Assembly: GCA_965227215.1 (NCBI GenBank)
Contig: OZ245729.1
Coordinates: 2,170,001-2,234,000 of the forward strand
Direction: 5' to 3'
Length of the DNA: 64,000 nucleotides
DNA from: Gracilimonas sp965227215
GTDB lineage: Bacteria; Bacteroidota; Rhodothermia; Balneolales; Balneolaceae
A program made the translations under genes and the position numbers. Within the stretch, counting starts at the first letter, position 1; each line of letters begins with the position of its first letter. A model generated the notes under the pieces. It was not told the DNA's origin. It did not search any database and worked only from the letters and a program-made list of their open reading frames with translations. Shown here piece after piece: positions 43,433 to 53,220 of this stretch.

Positions 43433-44702
43433 TCGGTTATTTAATGGGGTGGTGTTGGTTGCGCCGCTTGTTATAGGAGCACTCTTTACTGGGGTGTTTT
43501 TTGTAGCAGACGATGGGAGTTCTATATTACCCATTACGCTTTTTCAGGTTGCTCTCATCATTTCTTTTGGAACTTTTTTGGTGAAAAAACTTATTCAAGG
43601 CGACACTACCATAGACCTATATGGTCTTGAGGTTTTATATGCGCTTTTTATCGGTCTGATTTTTTTATCAATAGTCTACACTCCTGATCGGGAAGAAGCA
43701 CTGTTTTATGTTTTCAGGTTCATGGCTTTGATAATAATGACGTACATAGTTTATGGGAGCATCAACACCATCGAACAGCTTAAGAGTGTATGTTACATAA
43801 TTATAGGAACGGCTTTATTTGTGGGAGCCTATAATCTGTTACAAGTTTATATAAACCCTGAAATAGCGGCTTTTAATTATGCTAGCCAGGGCCAAAAGTT
43901 AATGCGCTCTTCAGGCGGTGCACTGGATCCTAATATTTTTGCAAGCAACTACTTTCTTCCGATAATGATTTTGATGGGCTTTTTCAGTATAGAAAAAGTA
44001 TTCTTTAAACGATTGATTCTGTTCGGGTTCATAGGTTTGTTGATTGGCTCTGTACTGCTAACCTATTCAAGAAGCTCGTGGGTTGCTATTGCTATTGGGA
44101 CGTTTGTGATAATTTATTACACAAAGAACTATCGTATTTTAGTGTATATGACGGTAGCATTTTTAATTGCAATAGCAGCAAGTGAGACGGTACGACAGTT
44201 GGCCTTCAGTTTTTTAGAAAGATTTATAAATATTTTTGCCGGTTCTTCTGAAGACTCTTCCAAGTACAGAATTATTCTTGGTATTACAGCAGTTTACATG
44301 ATTTTGGATAGCTACTTAATGGGGATTGGATTTCAGGGATTCTCCTCCGTATTCAAAACGTATCATCCACCAGAAACAACATTGGGTATTTATCAGCCAC
44401 ATAATCAATTTTACTCTGTTTTTGCAGAACTGGGTATTATTGGTTTTATACTATTCATTGGTATTCTTTATGTCATATGGAAGACTTCGATTCAGACAAT
44501 AAATAATATGTCACAAGGATTAAATAAAAGGATAATATCGGTTTCACTTTTTGCTACTTTCATTGCTTATCTTGTCTTTTATAATTTTCTAGGGGGTATG
44601 TATTATAACAGTATCTTTTTTATAGTAATTGGATTAATATTTGTAGCAAATAAATTCATCGAAACTTCGGCAAGCACACAAACGAATTTAGAAACAACTT
44701 AG
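43419..44702 (+). CDS. O-antigen ligase/polymerase-like (Wzy) membrane protein
   Basis: 427 residues with about 11 hydrophobic segments and a large periplasmic loop (about 285-330) containing the GIGFQGFSSVF and HNQFYSVFAELG signature of the Wzy_C/O-antigen ligase family. Either polymerises repeat units or ligates the finished chain; as the only such gene in the cluster, polymerase is more likely. Its last 48 bases overlap the open upstream part of the following GT2 frame. Confidence 0.82.
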   Translation: MLTIDRLFNGVVLVAPLVIGALFTGVFFVADDGSSILPITLFQVALIISFGTFLVKKLIQGDTTIDLYGLEVLYALFIGLIFLSIVYTPDREEALFYVFRFMALIIMTYIVYGSINTIEQLKSVCYIIIGTALFVGAYNLLQVYINPEIAAFNYASQGQKLMRSSGGALDPNIFASNYFLPIMILMGFFSIEKVFFKRLILFGFIGLLIGSVLLTYSRSSWVAIAIGTFVIIYYTKNYRILVYMTVAFLIAIAASETVRQLAFSFLERFINIFAGSSEDSSKYRIILGITAVYMILDSYLMGIGFQGFSSVFKTYHPPETTLGIYQPHNQFYSVFAELGIIGFILFIGILYVIWKTSIQTINNMSQGLNKRIISVSLFATFIAYLVFYNFLGGMYYNSIFFIVIGLIFVANKFIETSASTQTNLETT

Positions 44703-44794
44703 AAGGATCAGAGGCCCTTATCGAAGAAGAAAAAAATCATACTGAAGATTATACAAATTCCGGTGAGCTACCATCGGTAACGGTAGGAATCCCG

Positions 44795-45811
44795 GTGCTG
44801 AATGAAGAAGATCATATAGAGAGAGTCATATCAGGTTTTCAATCTACGGAATACCCCAACTTGGTTGAAATATTAGTGGCCGATGGGGGTAGTAATGACC
44901 GTACACAGGAAATTGTCAAAAAGATGTCGGAGGTTGACAGTAGAATAAAGCTGATAAGAAACCCCGAAAAGTACCAATCTTTTGCACTTAACAAGATGAT
45001 TGAAGAGGCAAATGGAGATATTTTTGTTCGTGCTGATGGTCATTGCCTGTATCAAGAAGATTACCTTGAAAAAAATATCAAGGTCTTTCTAAATACGAAG
45101 TCAAAAAATGTAGGTGGTTCCCAGCGATATGTAGCTTCAAATAAAACACAGGCGGGTACTACATTGGCAGTAAAAAGTTTTCTGGGGAATGGTGGTGCAA
45201 AATACATGAATGAGGATTACTCAGGATATGCAGATACAGTATTTCTTGGATGTTTTTGGACAAATGACCTTAGACAAATTGGTGGGTTTAGCACTAAAAA
45301 TATTACCAATCAGGATTCGGAGCTTAACCTTCGCTTTATTGAAAAATATGGAGAAGAGAGCATCTATATAAGTCCGGAAATAAAAAGTTGGTACTACCCA
45401 AGAAGTACATACTTTGGTTTGTTTAAACAATACTTCCGGTATGGGAGGGGACGACTACTTACAAAGCTGTTGCACCCTAAGAGCTCTCCTATCCGTGGGT
45501 TGATTCCCTTTATGTTTATCTGTGGTTTGATAATCTATGGTTTGTTAGACTTTTTTTTAGAACAAAATCTATATTTTGTCATTTTCCTTTGGTTCCTCGT
45601 CGTAATTCTGTTGGTGGAGTCGATTAGAGTAGTTTTAAAGCATAAAGACAATTTTATTGAGGAAAATTGGACAGGAGAATCTCCATCACCTGGACCGCTA
45701 TCTTTATGGTTACACTCGGTGGGTAGCATATTAGTAATGCAGGTAGGTCATTTCAGTGGGTTTTTATACCAATTGATCCGTAAGTTTGTTTTTCGTGTAA
45801 AGGGTTGGTAA
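44795..45811 (+). CDS. Family-2 glycosyltransferase with C-terminal membrane helices; true start uncertain
   Basis: GT-A fold: VLNEEDHIERVI, then LVADGGSNDRT and VRADGHCLY (metal-binding DxD-like region), with two to three C-terminal membrane helices (about 235-255, 262-282, and one near 310). GTG 44795 is the first canonical initiator, but it falls in the middle of the first beta-strand: the frame continues upstream with the expected SVTVGIP and remains open to 44654. No ATG, GTG or TTG exists there, so a non-canonical start or a frameshift must be considered. Probably transfers a sugar to the lipid-linked repeat unit. Confidence 0.82.
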   Translation: MLNEEDHIERVISGFQSTEYPNLVEILVADGGSNDRTQEIVKKMSEVDSRIKLIRNPEKYQSFALNKMIEEANGDIFVRADGHCLYQEDYLEKNIKVFLNTKSKNVGGSQRYVASNKTQAGTTLAVKSFLGNGGAKYMNEDYSGYADTVFLGCFWTNDLRQIGGFSTKNITNQDSELNLRFIEKYGEESIYISPEIKSWYYPRSTYFGLFKQYFRYGRGRLLTKLLHPKSSPIRGLIPFMFICGLIIYGLLDFFLEQNLYFVIFLWFLVVILLVESIRVVLKHKDNFIEENWTGESPSPGPLSLWLHSVGSILVMQVGHFSGFLYQLIRKFVFRVKGW

Positions 45812-45854
45812 AAATAAAATGTTAAGCGAAACTGAAATAAACTATCTTAGCTGA

Positions 45855-46985
45855 ATGGATAGTTCGTTGCCTAAAATTGTTCAGTTAAGTTCTGTACATA
45901 CTCTTTATGACACCCGGATATTTTATAAGATCTGTCGTTCTTTAGTTGATGCTGGATACGATTTGGACCTTTTGGTGCAGAACCCCAGAGATGAAGTGAT
46001 AGATGGGATATCAGTAATTGGTCTTCCTGTTGCAGAAAAAAAATGGGATAGATTTCTAAAAACAATCCCGGCTTTATTCAAAAAAGCTATTCAGTATCCT
46101 CAAAACACAATTTTTCACTTCCATGACCCTGAACTTATCCCAATCGGACTTTTCTTAAAAAGTTGTGGTTATAGGGTTATTTATGATGTGCATGAAGATG
46201 TACCTGCCACTATACTCGACAAAGAATGGGTTTATAAACCCATTCGTAATCTCCTTTCCAAAATTGCTGATTACTTAGAAAAGCTGGCCAACTCCATGTT
46301 AGACGCAACGGTAGTAGTCACAAAATCAATAAAAAACCGGTTTGATGAATCTACTTATCTTATCCAGAACTTTCCAAAGCTGTCAGAACTTGAAATGGGG
46401 GCACAACCAGCAGATAAACTAGAATCCACTCAGGTATTTTATGTTGGAAGGATTTCAAAACTGCGATGTATTTTTGAGATGGTGGAAGCAATTGAAAAAG
46501 CTAATACCGAAAGAGACATTCGTTTATTACTAGCGGGCACATTTGATGACAACGAGTTGAGAGTATCTGTAGAAAATAAGAAAGGCTGGAAATTCACCGA
46601 ATACAAAGGCAGGGTCAATCGCGAAGAACTGTCGAATTATGCACAAAAATCATTGGCTGGGCTGGTGATTTTTAAACCGGTCGCCAATCATAGAAATGCA
46701 CAGCCTAACAAGCTGTTCGAATATATGGCTCAAGGATTACCGATTATAGGTTCAGACTTTCCTCTTTGGCGAGAAATAGTGACGAAAAACAATTGTGGTA
46801 TTTTAATTGATCCAGAGAATGCCGAAGAAATATCTGAGGCTATATTATGGTTAGAGAGTCATCCCGAGGAGGCAGAGATTATGGGAGAAAATGGAAAGAA
46901 AATGATACTTAAAAAATATAACTGGTCAATAGAAGAAAAGAAATTGTTGAGCGTTTATAACTCATTTCAAAGTACTTCAGCATAG
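45855..46985 (+). CDS. Family-4 glycosyltransferase
   Basis: 376 residues, GT-B fold. N-terminal half with HFHDPELIPIG and IYDVHEDVP, C-terminal donor site with the NKLFEYMAQGLPIIGSDFP motif. Likely builds the repeat unit on the cytoplasmic side. Its 3' end overlaps by 19 bases the 3' end of the opposite-strand GT4 gene. Confidence 0.87.
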   Translation: MDSSLPKIVQLSSVHTLYDTRIFYKICRSLVDAGYDLDLLVQNPRDEVIDGISVIGLPVAEKKWDRFLKTIPALFKKAIQYPQNTIFHFHDPELIPIGLFLKSCGYRVIYDVHEDVPATILDKEWVYKPIRNLLSKIADYLEKLANSMLDATVVVTKSIKNRFDESTYLIQNFPKLSELEMGAQPADKLESTQVFYVGRISKLRCIFEMVEAIEKANTERDIRLLLAGTFDDNELRVSVENKKGWKFTEYKGRVNREELSNYAQKSLAGLVIFKPVANHRNAQPNKLFEYMAQGLPIIGSDFPLWREIVTKNNCGILIDPENAEEISEAILWLESHPEEAEIMGENGKKMILKKYNWSIEEKKLLSVYNSFQSTSA

Positions 46986-48133
46986 TTATTCAATAACCTG
47001 TTCTTGAACGCTACACGGCCATATTTAGATATTACTTTATTGTGAATGGCATTTCTGCCATAAGACTTATACAGTTTATTCATTTTCAATAGCTCATCCC
47101 TGATACACTTGGAAGTCCTATTCTTGATTAATAGGCCGGTTTCTTCATCAACTAAAAAACGATTGCCTCCAACATCGGTACTAACAACGGGCAGGCCACA
47201 GGCCATTGCTTCTAAAATTGCGACACTAAACCCTTCGCGTCTGCTTGGCTGAATAAAGTAATCGGCAGCTTTGTAAAAGCTAATAAGCTGTTTCGGTGGA
47301 ACTGGTTCGTGAAGGGTAATATTCTCAAAAGGGTTGTTTTCTAACAGCGAATGAATTTCACTCATGTAACTTTTTGGTCCTGATGAACCAATAATGTGGA
47401 AATGAGTATTCTCAAACCTTTTTTCCGTACCAATGGATTTGAGTAGGAGGTCAATCCCTTTTTCATGGCGAATATTTGCCACAGTCAAGGTATGTATTTT
47501 ATCTGCATCCCAATTCAACTCCTTCTTGTAAAACTCTTTTTCCAGCAAATCCGGGACGTTATATAGGTTTTCATCTACCATATTATAAATGATTTCAGAT
47601 TTTGGAGACAGGAATGGAAAGTGGGACTCCATGTCTTCTTTCAACTTCGGGCCGGAAAATAAAACTCTATCAACGCTTTGAAGAATGTCCTCAAATAGCT
47701 TGTTCAAGACTCTGCTATCTTTGCTTTGGTACCAATCACTTCCATGAACAGTGAGAACTACTTTAAACCCTATTTTCTTCAATTCAGGTATGCAAAGAGC
47801 ATCAGGATAAATCCAGTGGATATTGATGACATCGTAATTCTGTTCCCTTAAGTGATCAGCTATGGCTCTCGAAAGGCTCGCTGAAATTAGTTTAGGAAAT
47901 CTTTTGCGAGGAAATGACAAATAGCGAATGCGTTCCGCTTTATTGTTAACGAGTAAATTGGAATAATTTTTTCTTCTTCTTTTGGTGAAAGGAATGGAAT
48001 AAGGGGTTGGTACAATGAGATGAGCTTCAACACCAGGCTCATCGTTGAGTATAGTAAACTGGTCTTTTATAAACTTTCCAGAAAAAGGGTGAATTTCTGT
48101 TGGGAAAAGGTGACTAATTAAAGCTATTTTCAA
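46967..48133 (-). CDS. Family-4 glycosyltransferase (opposite strand)
   Basis: 388 residues with the GT4 elements LTVHGSDWYQSKDS, VANIRHEKGIDLLL and PSRREGFSVAILEAMACGLPVVSTDVGG. It is the only minus-strand gene between 40.7 and 50.4 kb, sitting tail to tail with one GT4 and head to head with the flippase gene, so it has its own promoter in the 75-base gap. Confidence 0.88.
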   Translation of the reverse strand: MKIALISHLFPTEIHPFSGKFIKDQFTILNDEPGVEAHLIVPTPYSIPFTKRRRKNYSNLLVNNKAERIRYLSFPRKRFPKLISASLSRAIADHLREQNYDVINIHWIYPDALCIPELKKIGFKVVLTVHGSDWYQSKDSRVLNKLFEDILQSVDRVLFSGPKLKEDMESHFPFLSPKSEIIYNMVDENLYNVPDLLEKEFYKKELNWDADKIHTLTVANIRHEKGIDLLLKSIGTEKRFENTHFHIIGSSGPKSYMSEIHSLLENNPFENITLHEPVPPKQLISFYKAADYFIQPSRREGFSVAILEAMACGLPVVSTDVGGNRFLVDEETGLLIKNRTSKCIRDELLKMNKLYKSYGRNAIHNKVISKYGRVAFKNRLLNNYAEVL

Positions 48134-48207
48134 GAATTATTGGGGCTAAGTGAAAATGAAGGCAAAGATTATACGATTCGATTAAAAATGAAATTTCTTT
48201 TCAACAT

Positions 48208-49479
48208 ATGAAAAAGCTTTCAAAAAAAATTCCCAATGAGCTGCGGGATATTTTCACTTTGGTTGTTGGGAATGGCTTTGCGCTATTTGTGCCTGTAATG
48301 GTGTCGCCGGTAATAAGCAGGATGTATGATGCTACTGATTTTGGAGTATTTACTATTTATTTGGCCATGCTTTCTCTGGTTAGTTCATTTGCAACCGGTA
48401 GGTATGATTTTGCAATTTTAATAAGCAAGAGCCGCCATAATGCGCAGCATTTGTTTAAAGTTGCTATGCTATTAAGCATTAGTGTTGTAACAGTTGTAAT
48501 GTTGATTATTTTGCTATTCAGCACTGATATTCTTCGGGTATTCAATATTCCCTCTATGGGGTCATATTTATTATTGGTCCCTGTTAATATCTTTTTGTTT
48601 GCTGTTATAAAAGCCTCACAAAATGGACTAAATAGAGAAAAAGAGTATAGCCCAATATCAGTTAGCAAGACAATAAGGTCAGTTTTAGTGGGCGGCTTCC
48701 AGGTAATTTTTGGGGCAATGGGGTTTTTAAGTGGGGGCTTAATTATTGGTAAGCTATCCGGGGATTTATTTTCTTCCGGATATCTTTTAAGTAAATTAAA
48801 TAAAATAGATAATTACTTAACCTCTTCTTTTTCATTAAAAAGGGCTTCTTATTTGATGAAAAAGTATGAGAAGTTTTTGAAAGTAAATGCTCCCCATGCT
48901 TTTGTAAACGCTCTCTCATTAAGCGTAATACCAATTCTTCTGGGTTATTTTTTTGATGAGAAAACGGTTGGTTATTACGGTCTGGCCTATATGGTATGCA
49001 TTGTGCCTGTACAATTAATAGCTAGTGCTTTTTATCAGGTGTTCAGTCAAAAAGTATCTAAAATGTATAACGATCAAATTAGTTTAAGAGGTTATACTAA
49101 AAGAACACTTAAACAACTTTTTATATTATCAGTGGTTCCATTCGGTATTCTGACTTTATTCGGTCCCGAAATTTTTCAATTTGTTTTTGGAGTAGAATGG
49201 TTAGTGTCAGGTGAGTTGGTTCAATTATTGGCGCCATTTTTATTTGTTGTCTTCCTGATTTCTCCAATTACCTATATTCCTTTGATATACAACGAGCATA
49301 ATAAGTCGTTTTATTTTGAAATAACTCTGTTCGTGACAAGAATGGTAGTTATAATTATAGGTGCTAAAATGGGGGGCATTTATCTTGCCATTGGATTATT
49401 TAGTGTGGCCAGCATATTGATTCAAGTAATTAACTTAATTTGGATAACTAGTTTAACAAAAAAATATAAGATTGAGTGA
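48208..49479 (+). CDS. Oligosaccharide flippase (Wzx-like, MOP superfamily)
   Basis: 423 residues, about 12 membrane helices; N-terminus with VVGNGFALFVPVMVSPVISRMYD matches polysaccharide-biosynthesis flippases. Moves lipid-linked repeat units to the outer face of the inner membrane. Clearly A+T-rich, with many AAA/ATA/TTA codons, unlike housekeeping neighbours. Stop overlaps the start of the epimerase gene. Confidence 0.87.
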   Translation: MKKLSKKIPNELRDIFTLVVGNGFALFVPVMVSPVISRMYDATDFGVFTIYLAMLSLVSSFATGRYDFAILISKSRHNAQHLFKVAMLLSISVVTVVMLIILLFSTDILRVFNIPSMGSYLLLVPVNIFLFAVIKASQNGLNREKEYSPISVSKTIRSVLVGGFQVIFGAMGFLSGGLIIGKLSGDLFSSGYLLSKLNKIDNYLTSSFSLKRASYLMKKYEKFLKVNAPHAFVNALSLSVIPILLGYFFDEKTVGYYGLAYMVCIVPVQLIASAFYQVFSQKVSKMYNDQISLRGYTKRTLKQLFILSVVPFGILTLFGPEIFQFVFGVEWLVSGELVQLLAPFLFVVFLISPITYIPLIYNEHNKSFYFEITLFVTRMVVIIIGAKMGGIYLAIGLFSVASILIQVINLIWITSLTKKYKIE

Positions 49480-50411
49480 TGTTTAGATGGCAATATTTAA
49501 TTCCAACTATAATAATTATTTCAGGATGTAACCTGTTTTCTGGAGAAGCTGAAAAAGTAAAAGATTTATCGGAGGTAAACATAAAAGCTTATTCAATCAA
49601 CGAGCTGCCTTATCAAGAAATGCCATATATAAGAGAGTATGTTCGTTCCATGGCAATGGATGCTTTTGATCAGGATTCAGTGCCAATGTATGTGTATGAT
49701 AGTAAACCCTACTATCATCCGGTATATATATCTGCGTTAGGAATTAGCTTTGTGGACGGGTATGTGCGAACCGGTGATCCAGATTATCTTAAGCTTTCCA
49801 AGCGTATCGCCAATAGGCTGGTTGTAAATGCTAATCAAGCAAACGATAAATTCCTATTCCCCTATAACTTTGATTACACCTATTCGAGTGGCGATTTCCT
49901 AAAAAGCCCATGGTATTCAGGGATGGCCCAAGGCAGGATTTTAACTTTTTTTACTCGGTTATATAATGTTACGGGTGATCCTAAATATTCAGAGTGGGCT
50001 TCTAGAACTTTTGAATCTCTTAAGTTGCTTAAAAGCAAAGAAGAACAATGGATATCGCTTATTGATAACGAAGGATATTTTTGGATTGAGGAGTATATAA
50101 TAGAAAAACCTGTACATGTACTAAATGGATTTATCTTTGCTACATTTGGGCTTTATGATTATTACCTAATGACGAAAGATGATGACGTATTAAGACTTCT
50201 TCAAGCTTCTATTACAACTATAGAGCGGTATATAAGTGATTACCGTAACCCTGGTGGGATTAGCTTTTATGATTTAAATAATAAGCCCACAAAAGAGTTC
50301 TACCATGGAGTGCATATTTCACAACTTAATACCCTATACAGAATTACAGGGGAGCAATATTTTAAAACTATGGCGGATTCGTTGGAAAATGACTATCCGG
50401 CCCCAGACTAA
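49479..50411 (+). CDS. Lipoprotein of the D-glucuronyl C5-epimerase family
   Basis: 310 residues from ATG 49479 (GTG 49476 also possible). Lipobox I14-S15-G16-Cys17, so exported and lipidated. The mature protein has the family segments PWYSGMAQGRILTFFTRLY (about 145), EKPVHVLNGFIFATFGLYDYY (about 205) and FYHGVHISQLNTLYRITGEQ (about 270) of the C5-epimerase C-terminal domain. Such enzymes turn D-glucuronate to L-iduronate within a polymer (heparan synthesis). Location directly after the flippase gene suggests epimerisation of the exported polysaccharide; substrate is inferred. Confidence 0.8.
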   Translation: MFRWQYLIPTIIIISGCNLFSGEAEKVKDLSEVNIKAYSINELPYQEMPYIREYVRSMAMDAFDQDSVPMYVYDSKPYYHPVYISALGISFVDGYVRTGDPDYLKLSKRIANRLVVNANQANDKFLFPYNFDYTYSSGDFLKSPWYSGMAQGRILTFFTRLYNVTGDPKYSEWASRTFESLKLLKSKEEQWISLIDNEGYFWIEEYIIEKPVHVLNGFIFATFGLYDYYLMTKDDDVLRLLQASITTIERYISDYRNPGGISFYDLNNKPTKEFYHGVHISQLNTLYRITGEQYFKTMADSLENDYPAPD

Positions 50412-50446
50412 TAATTTATTCAAAGGGAAGGTAACCGAACACATTC

Positions 50447-52180
50447 TTAATTCCGGATATTCTGAATGGCTACATAGGTAGTTATGATTCCGGTAATAGT
50501 TGTAATACCCGTCATGATCAACTGTATGCGAGTGTTTTTAATGCTCTCTTTCTGAATTTGGTAGCTTCGTAATGCATTAAGCTCTTCCACCGGCTGTCGG
50601 TCCACAAAAATGCGGTCGCCGGATTGGATTTCAGTCTCTCCCGGGCGATACCAAGTGGCATTACCTGCCTTGATGACAAACACCCGTTCTTTATCAGCCG
50701 ACAATGCAAAACCTCCGGCGCGACTTACATAATCCATCGCATTGGCGCCAGGAGTATATGGGAAGTAGCCCGGGTTGTTTACCTGACCAAATACAAACAG
50801 GGTGTTTTCATCTCGTGGAATATACAGGCGATCTCCGTCAAAGATTTTCAATCCTGAAAGTTGGTCTTCATCCTTCAGATCGATATACACTTTGTTTTGG
50901 CTTAGTTTGGTTTCTGCTTCCAGGTATTCCAGGCCTTGTGTCACCTGATCGGAAGTTCGGCGCATTAAGTCGGCATTGAACTTATTAGGGATTTCATTTC
51001 GGAAGCCACCACTTCGCATTAAATAAGCTGCTTGCGGAAGTGCATTATTGGTTAGTCCGCCGGAAAGTTCCAGTAATTCCAGAGCCGTGGTTTCCCCGGA
51101 ATAGATGGGAAAGTTACCCGGTATTTCTACTTCACCGTACACCCAAGCCGAAGCAGAGGTGTTCTTCTCATCACTGAATGGAGCGACTACCCGATCATTT
51201 GGCTGTAATTGGAATGTGCTCCAATTTTCAGGCTCAACTATAATTTTCTCAGCACCGGAATCTGTTCTCCGGAAAATCATCAGGTAGCTGGTGTCTGCTA
51301 TCACTTCAAATCCGCCACCAAACTGTAATAATTTCTTTGGAGTATCGCCTTCAATAAACTGGAACTCGTAATCTGCCTTAACGGCGCCGGAAATACTGAC
51401 TTTTGGGGTTTCAATATTTTGTTTTTTTAGGGTGATGGTGTCCCCGTCCTTAACTTTCGGGTTAAAGTCAGCATCACCAATTCTGAAATAGGAAACTAAA
51501 TCGGCGTGTACTACAGACCCATCTTTACGTTCAATTTTAATATTCCGGTAAGCATAGTTTCCTTTCGTGAGGAAGTTGCTGGAATTGGAAAGAGATGCGT
51601 TTCTGAGATCACGACTTCCATCGGTAACGGAGGAATAAATAGCCTGATCTACCCTGGATTGAGAGGGAATCATATATTTTCCGGGATATGGAACACCGCC
51701 TGTAACCTGAATATAAATCGGTCGGGGACTTTCAAGAGTGATAACAACAGATGCATTTTTCACATAGTCTTCCGAGGCTTCTTTAATCTTTTGCTCGGCT
51801 TCGGTGATGGTCAATCCGTCCACATTAACAGGCCCCACGGAAGGAATAATAACATCTCCGGCCGGGTTTACCATAACCCCGCGTATGAAGAAGTTTTTGG
51901 ACGCCTCCACCCGAATTGAAAGCAGATCATTAACACCCAGCTCATATGTGCTCTTATCAATGGTTCCATCGTATGGAAGCTGACGGGCAGCCAGCTGAAT
52001 GCCAAGTGGATCGGAATAATAACTTCCATCAAAAATGTCGAAATTCAGATTTAAGCCCGTCGCACTTTGGTTACTGCTTTGGTTTTGTGCAAAGGCCGGA
52101 TACGTTGCACTGCATATTAAACTTAGAAAAAGAAGTGCGCCAAGCAGTCGTTTTGTAATCGATTTCAAATTGGTTCTCAC
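50447..52180 (-). CDS. Wza-like polysaccharide export protein with SLBB domains
   Basis: 577 residues: signal peptide (cut after AFA, about residue 31), Poly_export domain (about 75-160), several SLBB repeats (about 265-500), and a final membrane helix (about 550-572). Outer-membrane gate for the polysaccharide. No lipobox cysteine, unlike E. coli Wza. GTG start overlaps the stop of the transporter gene by one base (TAGTG). Convergent with the epimerase gene. Confidence 0.87.
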   Translation of the reverse strand: MRTNLKSITKRLLGALLFLSLICSATYPAFAQNQSSNQSATGLNLNFDIFDGSYYSDPLGIQLAARQLPYDGTIDKSTYELGVNDLLSIRVEASKNFFIRGVMVNPAGDVIIPSVGPVNVDGLTITEAEQKIKEASEDYVKNASVVITLESPRPIYIQVTGGVPYPGKYMIPSQSRVDQAIYSSVTDGSRDLRNASLSNSSNFLTKGNYAYRNIKIERKDGSVVHADLVSYFRIGDADFNPKVKDGDTITLKKQNIETPKVSISGAVKADYEFQFIEGDTPKKLLQFGGGFEVIADTSYLMIFRRTDSGAEKIIVEPENWSTFQLQPNDRVVAPFSDEKNTSASAWVYGEVEIPGNFPIYSGETTALELLELSGGLTNNALPQAAYLMRSGGFRNEIPNKFNADLMRRTSDQVTQGLEYLEAETKLSQNKVYIDLKDEDQLSGLKIFDGDRLYIPRDENTLFVFGQVNNPGYFPYTPGANAMDYVSRAGGFALSADKERVFVIKAGNATWYRPGETEIQSGDRIFVDRQPVEELNALRSYQIQKESIKNTRIQLIMTGITTITGIITTYVAIQNIRN

Positions 52181-53088
52181 TATGTTTTTACAGATTTCTT
52201 AAAGGAAGTTATAGTTAATCTTGCTAACACTATTCCGGTAATAACTAAACCGGCTCCAATATATTGAAGAACGGAGAGTTCTTCACCTAATAAAACCAAT
52301 CCGAATACCAATCCTAAAACCGGTACCAGATTTTGATAAGCGGCTGTGCGTACGGCACCAATCATTTTGACTCCGTTATTCCAGATTATATAAGCCAGGC
52401 CGATTGATAACGCTCCGCTATAGAATATACCTCCATAACCAATGTAGGATATTTGGCTCCAGTCTAATTTAATCAGGAAAGGTAAGCCGACAATCATTAA
52501 AGCAATTAGCCCGACAACCGACATAAATGCTGAATATTGAATAGGGCTGTAAATAGCCAGATACTTTCGGGACAGGATGGTATAGGTAGCCCAGCATATG
52601 GCAGCCACAAGGGTGATGATATTGCCGAGGAAGGTATCGGATTCAAAAGATAGGGTGTCCTGTCCGCCCATAATGATGAGTGTAACCCCGGCAAAGGCAA
52701 ATAAAACACCCAAGCTCTTTAAAAGGTTGAGTTTTTCATCGGTAAAAAACTGAGAAAGCAAAGCTACCCAGATGGGAATGGTGCCCAACATCACAGCAGC
52801 GTTAGCGGCGTAGGTGTAATTCACCCCAATGATGAAAAACAACTGGTAGAAAAGGTTGCCCACTATCCCGATACCCACCAATTTCCAGAAATGCTCTTTC
52901 TCAACTTTAAGGGTGTGTCCTCTTTTGCGGGCTACATACCATAACAATGCCGTGGCGAAGACAAACCGAAGTGCATTGAAGCTGTGGGGATCCATCTCGC
53001 GCAGAGAAACTTTCACAATGCTGAAATTCAATGCCCAGATGATGGCCACGAGGATCAGGCTAAGGTCAATTAAATAGGAGCGCTTCAA
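52180..53088 (-). CDS. EamA/DMT-family transporter
   Basis: 302 residues, ten membrane helices in two EamA repeats (IWALNFSIVKVSLREMDP; WATYTILSRKYLAIYSP). Exporter of small metabolites; substrate not predictable. Overlap with the wza-like gene suggests co-expression, which is unusual for this family and may be only positional. Confidence 0.85.
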   Translation of the reverse strand: MKRSYLIDLSLILVAIIWALNFSIVKVSLREMDPHSFNALRFVFATALLWYVARKRGHTLKVEKEHFWKLVGIGIVGNLFYQLFFIIGVNYTYAANAAVMLGTIPIWVALLSQFFTDEKLNLLKSLGVLFAFAGVTLIIMGGQDTLSFESDTFLGNIITLVAAICWATYTILSRKYLAIYSPIQYSAFMSVVGLIALMIVGLPFLIKLDWSQISYIGYGGIFYSGALSIGLAYIIWNNGVKMIGAVRTAAYQNLVPVLGLVFGLVLLGEELSVLQYIGAGLVITGIVLARLTITSFKKSVKT

Positions 53089-53220
53089 GGACTGATTTTT
53101 TTTGGTGAGGCAAAAGGTAAGGGTTAAGTGGTTTTAAACCGAACTTTTTCTTGAATCCCGAGCCGATGGCATACCGCAGGGAAGACCATATGCTTAGAAT
53201 AAATAAAGGTGATTTTTTAT

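Noticed and set aside
44654..44702. Programmed -1 frameshift fusing Wzy and GT2
   Set aside because: The frames overlap suitably, but no canonical X-XXY-YYZ slippery heptamer is present before the wzy stop; kept only as one possible explanation of the missing start.
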